From Bacteroidales bacterium (GTDB lineage: Bacteria > Bacteroidota > Bacteroidia > Bacteroidales > P3), in assembly GCA_022482545.1 (NCBI GenBank), contig JAKVOZ010000003.1, positions 96,285 through 160,284 of the forward strand: DNA of 64,000 nt. Direction: 5' to 3'. Positions 34,558-43,437 of this stretch are shown here, piece by piece (positions within the stretch are counted from its first letter, which is position 1; every line of letters starts with the position of its first letter). The notes under the pieces are model-generated. The model made no database searches. It worked only from the letters and a program-made list of their open reading frames with translations, and was not told the origin of the DNA. The translations under genes were made by a program, and so were the position numbers.

Positions 34558-37500
34558 TTCTTTACTTTAATGCTAATATCAAGTTCTTTACCTTCAATAA
34601 CATCTATCTTTGTTGTAGGATTTTCTATTTTATCTTTAAGAGTAAGTTCTTTTGTAAGTGTTTCGTTGCAGATATAGTCGTGGAATTGATTTATTGCTTT
34701 TTCAAGCATCTCTTCTTTTTCTATTTCAACGACTATATTATCTGTTACTTCAAAATTACTATCTTTTCTAATGTTTTGAATACGATTGACAACCTCTCTT
34801 GCTATTGCTTCTTTCTTTAAATCGTCTGTTATTGTTATATCTAATGCAACAGTAAGACTTCCTTCATTTGCTACAAGCCAACCTTCAATATCTTTTGTTG
34901 TTATTTCAACATCGCTATTCAAAATAATAATATCTTCTCCATTAATATCTAAACGATATTCTCCTTCATTTTCTATCTTTGCAATATCATTTTGATTAAA
35001 TTGAGCAATCTTATTAGCAATCTCTTTCATCATCTTACCATATTTTGGTCCTAATGTTTTGAAGTTTGCTTTAATACTCTTTTGAAGGACATTGTTTTGT
35101 AGAGAAAGGTATTTTATTTCTTTTACATTAACTTCACTAAGAATCAAATGTTTTACTCTTTCTATTTGTTCTTGTTCTTTTTCACTTGTTGGAATCATCA
35201 TACTTGAAAGAGGTTGTCTTACTTTAATATTATGTTTTTTTCTAAGTGAAAGAATAAGTGAACAAATCTTTTGAGCCATCTGCATTCTTTGCTCTAAGTC
35301 TTTATCTATATGTTCATTGTTTGCTTTTGGAAAGTCAGTTAAATGAACAGAAGTAACATCGTATCTATTTGTTATAGAATTTAAGTTAGTAAATATTGCG
35401 TCCATAAATAATGGTGCAATAGGAGATGATAGTTGGCAAAGAACTTCTAAGCATTTGTAAAGAGTTTGATAAGCAGAAATCTTATCATTTGTATATTCGC
35501 CTTTCCAAAATCTTCTTCTACATAATCTCACATACCAATTACTAAGATATTCATCAACAAAGTTACTTATCATTCTTGCTGCCTTTGTTGGTTCATAATC
35601 ATTGTAAGCATTATCTACATTTATTATCAAACTATTCAATTCTGATATTATCCAACGGTCTATCTCTGGTCTTTCATTGTTAGGTATATCTTTTTCTTTG
35701 TAGCAGAAACCATCTATGTTAGCATAAAGAGCAAAGAAAGAATAAGTATTATATAATGTTCCAAAGAACTTTCTACGTATTTCATCAATACCATTTGGGT
35801 CAAACTTTAAGTTGTCCCAAGGTTGAGAGTTAGAAATCATATACCAACGTGTTGCATCTGCTCCATATTTGTCCATCATCTCAAAAGGATCTACTGCATT
35901 ACCAAGACGCTTACTCATCTTGTTGCCATTCTTATCCAATACCAAACCATTTGAAACAACATTCTTATATGCTACATCATTAAAGATTAAAGTAGATATT
36001 GCATGCAAAGTAAAGAACCACCCTCTTGTTTGATCAACTCCTTCTGCAATGAAATCTGCTGGATAATGTTTCTTCAATTCTTTTTCATCACAAGCAAATG
36101 GATAATGTACTTGTGCATAAGGCATTGCTCCACTATCAAACCAAACATCTATCAAATCACTCTCTCTTTTCATTGGTTCGCCATTATCAGAAACAAGTAT
36201 AACATTATCTATATAAGGGCGGTGAAGGTCAAAACTATTATAATCTTTACTCTTATATTTGTTTTCCTTCATAAAGCCTGCCTTGATACTCTTCTCTATC
36301 TCATCGCTAAGTTCTTTTACAGAAGAGATACATTTTTCTTGCTTACCATCTTCTGTTCTCCAAATAGGAAGAGGAGTACCCCAAAACCTTGAACGACTAA
36401 GATTCCAATCAACAAGATTCTCTAACCAATTGCCAAAACGTCCGCTACCTGTTGCTTGTGGTTTCCAGTTTATTGTCTTATTAAGTTCAATCATTCTATC
36501 TTTGACTGCTGTTGTTTTAATAAACCAAGAATCCAATGGATAATAAAGTACAGGTTTATCAGTACGCCAACAATGAGGATAAGAGTGAGTATGTTTTTCT
36601 ATCTTAAAGGCTTTGTTCTCTTGTTTTAAAAGTACACAAAGGTCTATATCTAGTGTAGTATCTTTATCTGTCAATGTATCATCATAAGCATTCTTAACAT
36701 ATCTACCTTCATACTTCTTATAATCTTCTTCATTGACAAACTTCTTTACAAATGTTTCATCAAGGTCGCTAAGAAGAAAGAACCTACCTCTTTTATCTAC
36801 CATTGGTTGCACTTTTCCATTCTTATCTATTAAGTGCATAGGAGCAATATTAGCTATCTTTGCTATACGATTATCATCTGCACCAAACGTTGGAGCAATA
36901 TGTACTATACCTGTTCCGTCTTCTGTTGTTACATAATCACCGCTAATTACACGAAAAGCATCTCCATCTGGTTTTACCCATGGCATTAATTGCTCATATT
37001 CTATATCTAAAAGGTCTTTACCTTTGCACTGTCCAACAACTCTAAATGGTATTTCTTTATCACCTTTGTTATATTCATTAAAATCTTTGTCTTCATATTC
37101 TTTTTTGAAATGAGAATAAAGAAGATTCTTTGCAAGAACAACCGTTATTGGTTTGCCTGTATATGGATTAAAACTATCCACAAAAACATAATCTATCTTT
37201 TCTCCAACAGCTAATGCAGTATTTGAAGGAAGAGTCCAAGGTGTTGTTGTCCATGCAAGGAAGTATGCTTTTGTTTTATCTTTTACATATTTATTTAATG
37301 TAGAATTTTCTTTCGTTTGATTTTCTTTTATATGGAATTGTGCTACAACTGTTGTATCTTTTACATCACGATAACAACCAGGCATATTCAATTCATGAGA
37401 AGAAAGCCCTGTTCCTGCTGCGGGAGAATATGGTTGAATAGTATATCCTTTATAAAGATAACCTTTCTTATATATCTGTCCAAGTAAATACCAAAGAGTT

Positions 37501-37976
37501 TCAATATATTCATTAGTAAAAGTAATATAAGGATTGTCCAAATCTACCCAATAGCCCATTTGAACAGTAAGTTTATCCCACATATCTTTGTATTGCATAA
37601 CTGTCTTACGACATTCTTTGTTATAGTCTTCAACAGTTATCTTTTTGCCAATATCTTCTTTTGTTATGCCAAGAGATTTCTCTACTCCAAGTTCAACAGG
37701 CAATCCGTGAGTATCCCAGCCTGCTTTTCTTTCAACATAAAAACCTTTCAAAGACTTGTAACGACAAAAAATATCTTTAATCGTTCTTGCCATAACGTGA
37801 TGTATTCCTGGTTTGCCATTAGCAGACGGTGGCCCATCAAAGAAAACAAATGATTTATGTCCTTGTCTTAACTTCACACTTTCTTCAAATGTGTTTTCTT
37901 TCTGCCATTTTGCTTGAACTTCTTTCTCAATGTCAGTTAAACTAAGTTGTTTATATTCTTTGTACTTTAAACTCAT
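34554..37976 (-). CDS. ileS: Isoleucyl-tRNA synthetase
   Basis: 1140-residue class I synthetase. HIGH-type motif in GIHHVMAR near residue 58, editing-domain segment TTTPWTLPSN, WFDSGAMPYAQVHYP, and the KMSKS-type NKMSKRLGNA. The long C-terminal extension and the HIGH context resemble the eukaryote-like (type 2) enzymes usual in Bacteroidetes. Promoter TATCTTTG 39 bp upstream; no T-box leader is visible. Confidence 0.96.
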   Translation of the reverse strand: MSLKYKEYKQLSLTDIEKEVQAKWQKENTFEESVKLRQGHKSFVFFDGPPSANGKPGIHHVMARTIKDIFCRYKSLKGFYVERKAGWDTHGLPVELGVEKSLGITKEDIGKKITVEDYNKECRKTVMQYKDMWDKLTVQMGYWVDLDNPYITFTNEYIETLWYLLGQIYKKGYLYKGYTIQPYSPAAGTGLSSHELNMPGCYRDVKDTTVVAQFHIKENQTKENSTLNKYVKDKTKAYFLAWTTTPWTLPSNTALAVGEKIDYVFVDSFNPYTGKPITVVLAKNLLYSHFKKEYEDKDFNEYNKGDKEIPFRVVGQCKGKDLLDIEYEQLMPWVKPDGDAFRVISGDYVTTEDGTGIVHIAPTFGADDNRIAKIANIAPMHLIDKNGKVQPMVDKRGRFFLLSDLDETFVKKFVNEEDYKKYEGRYVKNAYDDTLTDKDTTLDIDLCVLLKQENKAFKIEKHTHSYPHCWRTDKPVLYYPLDSWFIKTTAVKDRMIELNKTINWKPQATGSGRFGNWLENLVDWNLSRSRFWGTPLPIWRTEDGKQEKCISSVKELSDEIEKSIKAGFMKENKYKSKDYNSFDLHRPYIDNVILVSDNGEPMKRESDLIDVWFDSGAMPYAQVHYPFACDEKELKKHYPADFIAEGVDQTRGWFFTLHAISTLIFNDVAYKNVVSNGLVLDKNGNKMSKRLGNAVDPFEMMDKYGADATRWYMISNSQPWDNLKFDPNGIDEIRRKFFGTLYNTYSFFALYANIDGFCYKEKDIPNNERPEIDRWIISELNSLIINVDNAYNDYEPTKAARMISNFVDEYLSNWYVRLCRRRFWKGEYTNDKISAYQTLYKCLEVLCQLSSPIAPLFMDAIFTNLNSITNRYDVTSVHLTDFPKANNEHIDKDLEQRMQMAQKICSLILSLRKKHNIKVRQPLSSMMIPTSEKEQEQIERVKHLILSEVNVKEIKYLSLQNNVLQKSIKANFKTLGPKYGKMMKEIANKIAQFNQNDIAKIENEGEYRLDINGEDIIILNSDVEITTKDIEGWLVANEGSLTVALDITITDDLKKEAIAREVVNRIQNIRKDSNFEVTDNIVVEIEKEEMLEKAINQFHDYICNETLTKELTLKDKIENPTTKIDVIEGKELDISIKVKK

Positions 37977-38014
37977 AGTATAAAATTATGAAAATTATGT
38001 AATATATAAGGTTG

Positions 38015-38022
38015 CAAAGATA
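38015..38022 (-). promoter_or_regulatory. -7 promoter element of ileS
   Basis: CAAAGATA reads TATCTTTG leftward, an exact consensus match 39 bp before the ileS start. Confidence 0.65.
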
Positions 38023-38105
38023 CAAAAATATATAAAAAGTGTATCTATTTTTCATCAAAAAGAAAAAAAATAGCCAAATTATTTTGTCAGTTAAAAAAAA
38101 GTTTA

Positions 38106-38113
38106 TATTTTTG
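38106..38113 (+). promoter_or_regulatory. -7 promoter element of tRNA-Phe
   Basis: TATTTTTG matches TAnnTTTG, 30 bp before the mature tRNA 5' end. Confidence 0.65.
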
Positions 38114-38142
38114 CAACCTCAATTGAAGAGAGAAATAAAAAT

Positions 38143-38215
<73 letters not shown>

Positions 38216-38220
38216 CACGA

Positions 38221-38265
38221 AAAAAGACTGATTTATTAATTAATAATATTTCAGTCTTTTTTTAT
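38221..38265 (+). terminator. Intrinsic terminator of tRNA-Phe
   Basis: AAAAAAGACTGA pairs with TCAGTCTTTTTT around a 19-base loop; the T run ends the unit. Confidence 0.8.
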
Positions 38266-38880
38266 TGTATTATTTAAAATAAAGGATTAAAGTCTTTCTT
38301 AAACTAGTATTTAGTGCAACCGTCAGGAGTACAAATTGGAATATTTTTTTATTTTATTTTTTTTAATTTGGCAAATATACAATAAAAGCATTATACGAAC
38401 AAATATATTTCAATCTTTTTTTGTTTTAATGTCTTTTTGTTTAGATTCTTAAAATATTTATTATTGTTTATCAATGAATTAAATTAATTATTACATCAAA
38501 AATAATATAATGGTGCAATGAGTGCAAGACCATTATTATATATATAATAATATATATATATCATTAATACATCATATTGATATGAATGATGTATTAATTA
38601 TGATTAATTAGTTATATATCAATATAATATATTTTGTTATTTGATAATATTAATATTTATTCTTGATAAGATTATTATTTGTCAAAGATAATATATCAAT
38701 AAAAATAATCATTTCTTTGATACTGTATTATTATATTATTGATATAGTATATATTAAATTAATCACTGCATCATTTATATTGAAATGATATAGTAATGAT
38801 AGTAAATTATTTATATATAATAAACAGTTAGTATTGTAATCACTGCATCAAAACAAATATAATGAGTGAGTGATTTGTTG
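38266..38880. other. Extremely A/T-rich gene-free region with inverted repeats
   Basis: About 615 bp, mostly A/T, with no credible ORF or RNA gene. It holds a perfect 13-bp stem (ATTAATACATCAT at 38563, partner at 38586-38598), a 13-bp direct repeat AATCACTGCATCA at 38761 and 38838, and many short TA-rich palindromes. No DnaA boxes or replication genes were seen. It may be decayed repeat material. Confidence 0.5.
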
Positions 38881-38887
38881 TCTCTTC

Positions 38888-38962
38888 ATTCTATTTTAGC
38901 GAAACGAAGAGATATTTTTTTATCTTTTGATTCTATTTTAATAAAACGAAGAGATATTATTG
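38888..38962. repeat. 21-bp modular array at the hslR 3' end
   Basis: Units at 38888, 38909, 38930 and 38951, exactly 21 bp apart, alternate between ATTCTATTTTA... and GAGATATT... types. TCTCTTC (38881) pairs with GAAGAGA (38906), giving a hairpin followed by T. The hslR stop codon lies in the last unit. Confidence 0.8.
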
Positions 38963-39322
38963 TTCTTTAAACTTATCTATCTCTCTCCTATCTTTCTTCG
39001 TTGGACGTTTGATGTGAGAATCTCTTTTTTCAAAGTACATAATATTCATCATCTCTATCTTATCATACTCTTGTTGCGGAGTAAGGTCTTGATAATACGT
39101 TGATACATCTTTTGCTCCAACACGATTATTTAGCAAAGCAATAACTTTTATTGTTTTCTTTAAAGGATTAAGATTGATAGAATATACATCTCCAACAGAT
39201 ATTTCTTTACTTGGTTTAACGGTTGTATTGTTTAACGTTACCTTACCAAGATTGCATGCTTCACAAGCAAGCGACCTTGTCTTGTATATTCTTATGCACC
39301 ACAAATATTTATCTATTCGCAT
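38957..39322 (-). CDS. hslR: S4-domain RNA-binding heat-shock protein Hsp15
   Basis: 121 residues. The S4 fold begins at residue 1 (MRIDKYLWCIRIYKTRSLAC) with GKVTLNNTTVKPSKEISVGD, then a basic C-terminal tail (KRPTKKDRREIDKFKEQ). Hsp15 rescues stalled 50S subunits carrying nascent chains. It follows der by 20 bp in the same operon. Confidence 0.88.
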   Translation of the reverse strand: MRIDKYLWCIRIYKTRSLACEACNLGKVTLNNTTVKPSKEISVGDVYSINLNPLKKTIKVIALLNNRVGAKDVSTYYQDLTPQQEYDKIEMMNIMYFEKRDSHIKRPTKKDRREIDKFKEQ

Positions 39323-39342
39323 AGTTAAACTCTTTGCTTTTT

Positions 39343-40656
39343 TTATTTCTCTCTAAAATATATTGTTATTGGCACTCCTTTAAAATCATAATGCTCTCTT
39401 ATCTGCTTTTCTACAAATCGTCTATAATCTGCTTTAACGTATTGTGGTAAATTGCAATAGAAAACAAATTGTGGATAAGGCGTTTTTAGTTGCATAACAT
39501 ACTTTATCTTAATACGTTTGCCTTTATATTGTGGTGGTGGGTTTTGGTCTTTAACTATTGGAAGTATTTCTTCATTAAGTTTGCTTGTTGCTATTCTTTT
39601 TTGACGGTTATTATAAACATCTCTTGCTTGCTCCAACACTTTAAAGATTCGTTGTTTATTAATAACAGAAGTAAAGATTATTGGCACATCAGAAAATGGT
39701 GCTATCTTATCTTTTATTTGTTGTTCAAAATCTCTTAATGTATTAGTTTCTTTTTCCACTAAGTCCCATTTATTAACAACAACAACAATACCTTTATTAT
39801 TTCTTTGACAAAGAGAGAAAATGTTAAGGTCTTGTGCTTGAAAACCAAGCGTTGCATCAACGATAAGAACACAAACATCACTTGTTTCTATACTACGAAT
39901 AGCCCTCATAACAGAATAGAACTCTATGTTTTCACTAACATTACTTTTCTTTCTCAATCCTGCTGTATCAACAATAATAAAATCAAAATTAAATAGATTA
40001 TATCTTGTGTTTAGACTATCTCTTGTTGTTCCAGAAAGGTCTTTAACGATATTTCTGTCTTGTCCTATAAGAACATTAATAAACGAACTTTTACCAACAT
40101 TAGGTCTGCCAACAACAGCAATCTTTGGTAGCAATGCCTCTTCATCTGTAAATTCTTCTTTATCTGTAAAATCTTTAACAACCTCATCAAGCAAATCTCC
40201 TGTTCCACTCCCATTGGCCGCAGATATAGAATAAACATCTCCAAGTCCAAGACTATAAAAATCTCCTACTTCATTTACCAACTTATAACTATCTACTTTA
40301 TTTGCAACCAAAAGAACTTTCTTCTTGCATCTTCTAAGAATATCTGCAACATCTTCGTCCATAGCCGTTAAACCTTCTTTGGTATCAACTAAAAACAAGA
40401 TAGTGTCTGCCTCTTCTATTGCTATCTTAACTTGGTCTTGAATCTCTTTCTCAAAAGCATCATCACTGCCAATAATATATCCTCCTGTATCAATGACAGA
40501 GAACTCCTTACCATTCCAATTGCTTTTTCCATAATGTCTATCCCTGGTTACACCTGCTGTTTCATCAATTATAGCACTCTTTTGTCCTGTTAAACGATTG
40601 AAAAGTGTGCTTTTACCTACATTAGGTCTGCCAACTATTGCTACTATATTGCCCAT
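39343..40656 (-). CDS. der: Double-domain ribosome-assembly GTPase Der (EngA)
   Basis: 437 residues with two G domains: G1 [11 protein letters not shown] (9-19) and [11 protein letters not shown] (183-193); each has its [14 protein letters not shown] and NKVD/NKWD motif. A C-terminal KH-like domain closes the protein. Required for 50S assembly. Promoter shares a compact bidirectional site with the next gene. Confidence 0.97.
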   Translation of the reverse strand: MGNIVAIVGRPNVGKSTLFNRLTGQKSAIIDETAGVTRDRHYGKSNWNGKEFSVIDTGGYIIGSDDAFEKEIQDQVKIAIEEADTILFLVDTKEGLTAMDEDVADILRRCKKKVLLVANKVDSYKLVNEVGDFYSLGLGDVYSISAANGSGTGDLLDEVVKDFTDKEEFTDEEALLPKIAVVGRPNVGKSSFINVLIGQDRNIVKDLSGTTRDSLNTRYNLFNFDFIIVDTAGLRKKSNVSENIEFYSVMRAIRSIETSDVCVLIVDATLGFQAQDLNIFSLCQRNNKGIVVVVNKWDLVEKETNTLRDFEQQIKDKIAPFSDVPIIFTSVINKQRIFKVLEQARDVYNNRQKRIATSKLNEEILPIVKDQNPPPQYKGKRIKIKYVMQLKTPYPQFVFYCNLPQYVKADYRRFVEKQIREHYDFKGVPITIYFREK

Positions 40657-40675
40657 AAATTTAAAAATATTTCTT

Positions 40676-40683
40676 TATCTTTG
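40676..40683 (+). promoter_or_regulatory. -7 promoter element of the hydrolase gene
   Basis: TATCTTTG, exact match, 28 bp before the ATG at 40712. It directly abuts the opposite-strand element of der. Confidence 0.65.
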
Positions 40684-40691
40684 CAAAATTA
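40684..40691 (-). promoter_or_regulatory. -7 promoter element of der
   Basis: CAAAATTA reads TAATTTTG leftward, 27 bp before the der start. The two -7 elements touch at 40683/40684, so the two transcripts should overlap by about 10 nt. Confidence 0.6.
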
Positions 40692-40711
40692 CAAATAAAT
40701 TCAATAACATT

Positions 40712-41977
40712 ATGAATAAAAAGAGTTTAAAAATATTGTTTTTGTTGCTTCTTGTGTTTAATTCTTATGTTTTTTCGCAAGATACAACATATTTTAAAGG
40801 TGATTTGATAATAAATGACGCTAACAAAATGCCTATTACCTTAAAAATTATTCAACAAAAAGATACAACACTTTATTTTCTTGGCTCTCCAAGTCAAACA
40901 CGAGAGTATTTTCCTGCATCAAAAGTAAAGTACTATGGCGATACTCTTTCTATTGGCATAAAACAATTAGGAGTTGTTGTTAAAGGTCTTTTTAATGAAG
41001 ATAAGACTGTGTTTAACTCTACTTTCAAACAAGGACTAATGACAACAGATGTTGTTTTTACTAAAACTAAACAAGCATTCTCTTATAATCGTCCGCAAAC
41101 TCCCAAGCCTCCTTTTGATTACAATATAGAAGAACTCTCTTTTAAAAACCCTTCTTGTGATTATACTTTTCACGGAACACTTACTTATCCAAAAACAAAC
41201 AAGAAATACCCTCTTGTTGTTTTAGTTACCGGCAGTGGATTAGAGAACCGCGATGAAGAAGTATTTTCTCATAAACCTTTTGCGGTTATTGCAGATTATT
41301 TTGCAAAGAATGGTATTGCTACATTTAGATATGACGACCGTGGTTTTGGACAAAAAGATACTCTTTTAATGAAAGGAACAACGTTAGACTTTGCTTTGGA
41401 CTGCGAAAGTGCGATAAAGATGCTAAAAACAAACAAACATATTGACAAAAAGCATATAGGCATTGTTGGGCATAGCGAAGGCGGACTAATTGCAGAAATA
41501 ATAGCAAGCAGAAATAAAGATATTTCGTTTATTGTTCTTTTGGCAGGAACAGCAAGGACAGGAAAAGATATAATGCTTACTCAATCAAAGAAAATTCTTG
41601 AAAGTAATGGTGCCTCAAAACAAGAGATTGATAACACCCTTAATGAAATAAATTCAATGACTTTTAATGATAATTCAATAAATGATTTCTGGACTAAATG
41701 TTTTTATTATCTTGACCCCAAAGATTATTTAACGAAGATAAAATGTCCAACACTTGTTCTTAACGGTAGCAAAGATATGCAAGTAATACCAGAAGAAAAC
41801 ATACCATATATGCAGAAGTATTTAACGAATAAGCCAACTATAAAGATAATGCCAAATCTTAATCATTTGTTTCAACACTGCACAACAGGCAATCCAAATG
41901 AATACATAAATATTGAAGAGACTTTTTCTTATGAAGTATTGCTTTTGATGAAAGATTTCATTCATTCAATTAAATAA
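40712..41977 (+). CDS. Secreted alpha/beta hydrolase
   Basis: 421 residues from the ATG at 40712; an earlier in-frame start at 40598 would run antisense into der and across the promoter and is rejected. Signal peptide (about 1-22, VFS-QDT). An N-terminal beta domain of about 130 residues precedes an alpha/beta hydrolase fold with oxyanion segment VTGSGLENRDEE, nucleophile elbow GHSEGG (S255), acid LNGSKDMQV and histidine LNHLFQ. Similar proteins are annotated as periplasmic esterases or acyl-CoA thioesterase-like peptidases; the substrate is unknown. Confidence 0.82.
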   Translation: MNKKSLKILFLLLLVFNSYVFSQDTTYFKGDLIINDANKMPITLKIIQQKDTTLYFLGSPSQTREYFPASKVKYYGDTLSIGIKQLGVVVKGLFNEDKTVFNSTFKQGLMTTDVVFTKTKQAFSYNRPQTPKPPFDYNIEELSFKNPSCDYTFHGTLTYPKTNKKYPLVVLVTGSGLENRDEEVFSHKPFAVIADYFAKNGIATFRYDDRGFGQKDTLLMKGTTLDFALDCESAIKMLKTNKHIDKKHIGIVGHSEGGLIAEIIASRNKDISFIVLLAGTARTGKDIMLTQSKKILESNGASKQEIDNTLNEINSMTFNDNSINDFWTKCFYYLDPKDYLTKIKCPTLVLNGSKDMQVIPEENIPYMQKYLTNKPTIKIMPNLNHLFQHCTTGNPNEYINIEETFSYEVLLLMKDFIHSIK

Positions 41978-42016
41978 AATAAGATATTAAATTATTGTTT
42001 TGCTAAACTATGATTA

Positions 42017-42104
42017 CAATAATGCCATTATGTTGCTTCAATAATGCCATTATTGGACGACAATAATACGGTTATTGAAACGCAATAATGCCATTATTGT
42101 AAGC
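42017..42104. repeat. 22-bp array of four 17-bp palindromes
   Basis: Units start at 42017, 42039, 42061 and 42083, exactly 22 bp apart. The core CAATAATGCCATTATTG is a perfect odd palindrome followed by a variable 5-bp spacer; the third unit differs (CAATAATACGGTTATTG). A sister array with the same variant in the same place lies at 49699. Confidence 0.85.
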
Positions 42105-42178
42105 ACAAAACAAAGAAAGAATATCACATATGTTTATTACACAATGATAATATAAGATTATGATTTATTATTTTTTTG

Positions 42179-42186
42179 TAACTTTG
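42179..42186 (+). promoter_or_regulatory. -7 promoter element of the methylase gene
   Basis: TAACTTTG matches TAnnTTTG, 46 bp before the start. Confidence 0.6.
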
Positions 42187-42232
42187 CATCAATAAGTCAG
42201 TAACTAACAATAAAAAGAAACACTACCTAAAT

Positions 42233-43369
42233 ATGTATATGTTTGATAAGACAGATAGATATAAATACGGACAATTTTTCACTCCGTCATCTATGTGTAA
42301 TAAGATTTTGAAAATGGTTGATAAGATTAACCCTATCCAAGGCGATGTTTTGGAACCTTCTTTTGGCAAAGGCAATTTCTTAAAAGCATTACAAAAATAC
42401 AAGGATATTAATAGTATTACTGGCGTTGAAATAGATAAAGATTTTTTTTCTCACTTCACTAAAAGGAACAAAAACATTTGTGCTGATTTAGAAAACATTG
42501 ACTTCTTAGATTTTAAAAACAAAAGACAATTTGATTTAATCATTGGCAACCCTCCTTACATTGAACTATGTTATTCTTTCTACGATAAAGACAAGATTGA
42601 ACAGATAAAAAACGATTATAAAGATATGTCTAATAAAGGAAGAATGAATATTGTTCATATCTTTCTTTTGCGTAGTTTGGAAATGATTAAAGATGGTGGA
42701 ATAATAGCCTTCTTATTACCAACAGCAATACTGACTAGTCCTGTTTATAATAAGATTAGAGAAAAGATTTATGATGATTTCTCTGTTAAATATGTCAATG
42801 AGCATATAGAGTTTGATGATATTACGTTGAGGATATGTTTGTTGATAATAAAGAAAGAGAAGACAAAAGATAAGAACTTCTTTTATGTTACCAACAACAA
42901 CTTCTACATAACTAATAATTTTAATAAGATTAAGACGAACAAAACTCTAAAAGATTATGGTTTTGAAGTTGAGATAGGAGAAGTTGTTTGGAATAAAAGG
43001 AAGGATATTCTTACTGATGATAACCGATATAATAAACTAATATATTCATATAATATAACAAGAGGGCATCTAATTGATAAACGAAGTAAGAACGAGGAAA
43101 AGAAATCATTTATAAAAAAGACAAAGGTTCGCCATAAGAATTGTATTATTTTGCCACGAACGATATATAAAGAGTTAAGGTTTTTCTATGTTGAGAACAA
43201 TAAGGATATGAATTTTGAAAATCATGTCCTTGTAATAAAGAATAAGAACAAAGCACTTTTGAAAGCGTTTTATGATAAATTGCAGGATGATGAATATGAA
43301 AAGATAATAAAAACATTCTTTAATAGCACCAATCTTACTATTCAAGAAGTATTGTCTTTACCTTATTAA
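42233..43369 (+). CDS. N6-adenine DNA methyltransferase (TaqI/Eco57I-like), apparently orphan
   Basis: 378 residues. AdoMet-binding motif X/I: GQFFTPSSMCNKI and VLEPSFGKGNFL (39-50), acidic VEID (65-68), catalytic NPPY (106-109). The layout is gamma-type as in Type II methyltransferases such as M.TaqI; a C-terminal target-recognition region follows. No endonuclease is recognised beside it: the next gene has its own promoter and looks like a conserved protein, not a nuclease. It may be an orphan regulator of DNA methylation or have a distant partner. A second ATG at 42239 is also possible. Confidence 0.85.
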   Translation: MYMFDKTDRYKYGQFFTPSSMCNKILKMVDKINPIQGDVLEPSFGKGNFLKALQKYKDINSITGVEIDKDFFSHFTKRNKNICADLENIDFLDFKNKRQFDLIIGNPPYIELCYSFYDKDKIEQIKNDYKDMSNKGRMNIVHIFLLRSLEMIKDGGIIAFLLPTAILTSPVYNKIREKIYDDFSVKYVNEHIEFDDITLRICLLIIKKEKTKDKNFFYVTNNNFYITNNFNKIKTNKTLKDYGFEVEIGEVVWNKRKDILTDDNRYNKLIYSYNITRGHLIDKRSKNEEKKSFIKKTKVRHKNCIILPRTIYKELRFFYVENNKDMNFENHVLVIKNKNKALLKAFYDKLQDDEYEKIIKTFFNSTNLTIQEVLSLPY

Positions 43370-43385
43370 TCTAAAATTAAATTCA

Positions 43386-43393
43386 TATCTTTG
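43386..43393 (+). promoter_or_regulatory. -7 promoter element of the 43438 gene
   Basis: TATCTTTG, exact match, 44 bp before the ATG; shows this gene is not simply the second gene of the methylase unit. Confidence 0.6.
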
Positions 43394-43437
43394 CATCAAT
43401 TAAGAAATTAATACAAAAAATAATAAACAAAAAGATT

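Noticed and set aside
38266..38880. Replication origin
   Set aside because: A/T-rich, but no DnaA-box cluster and no dnaA, dnaN or parAB nearby.
40598..40711. N-terminal extension of the hydrolase from an ATG at 40598
   Set aside because: Would run antisense into der and across both promoters; a signal peptide starts at 40712.
42017..42104. CRISPR array
   Set aside because: Repeats are 17 bp with 5-bp spacers, no leader and no cas genes; the spacing is far too short.
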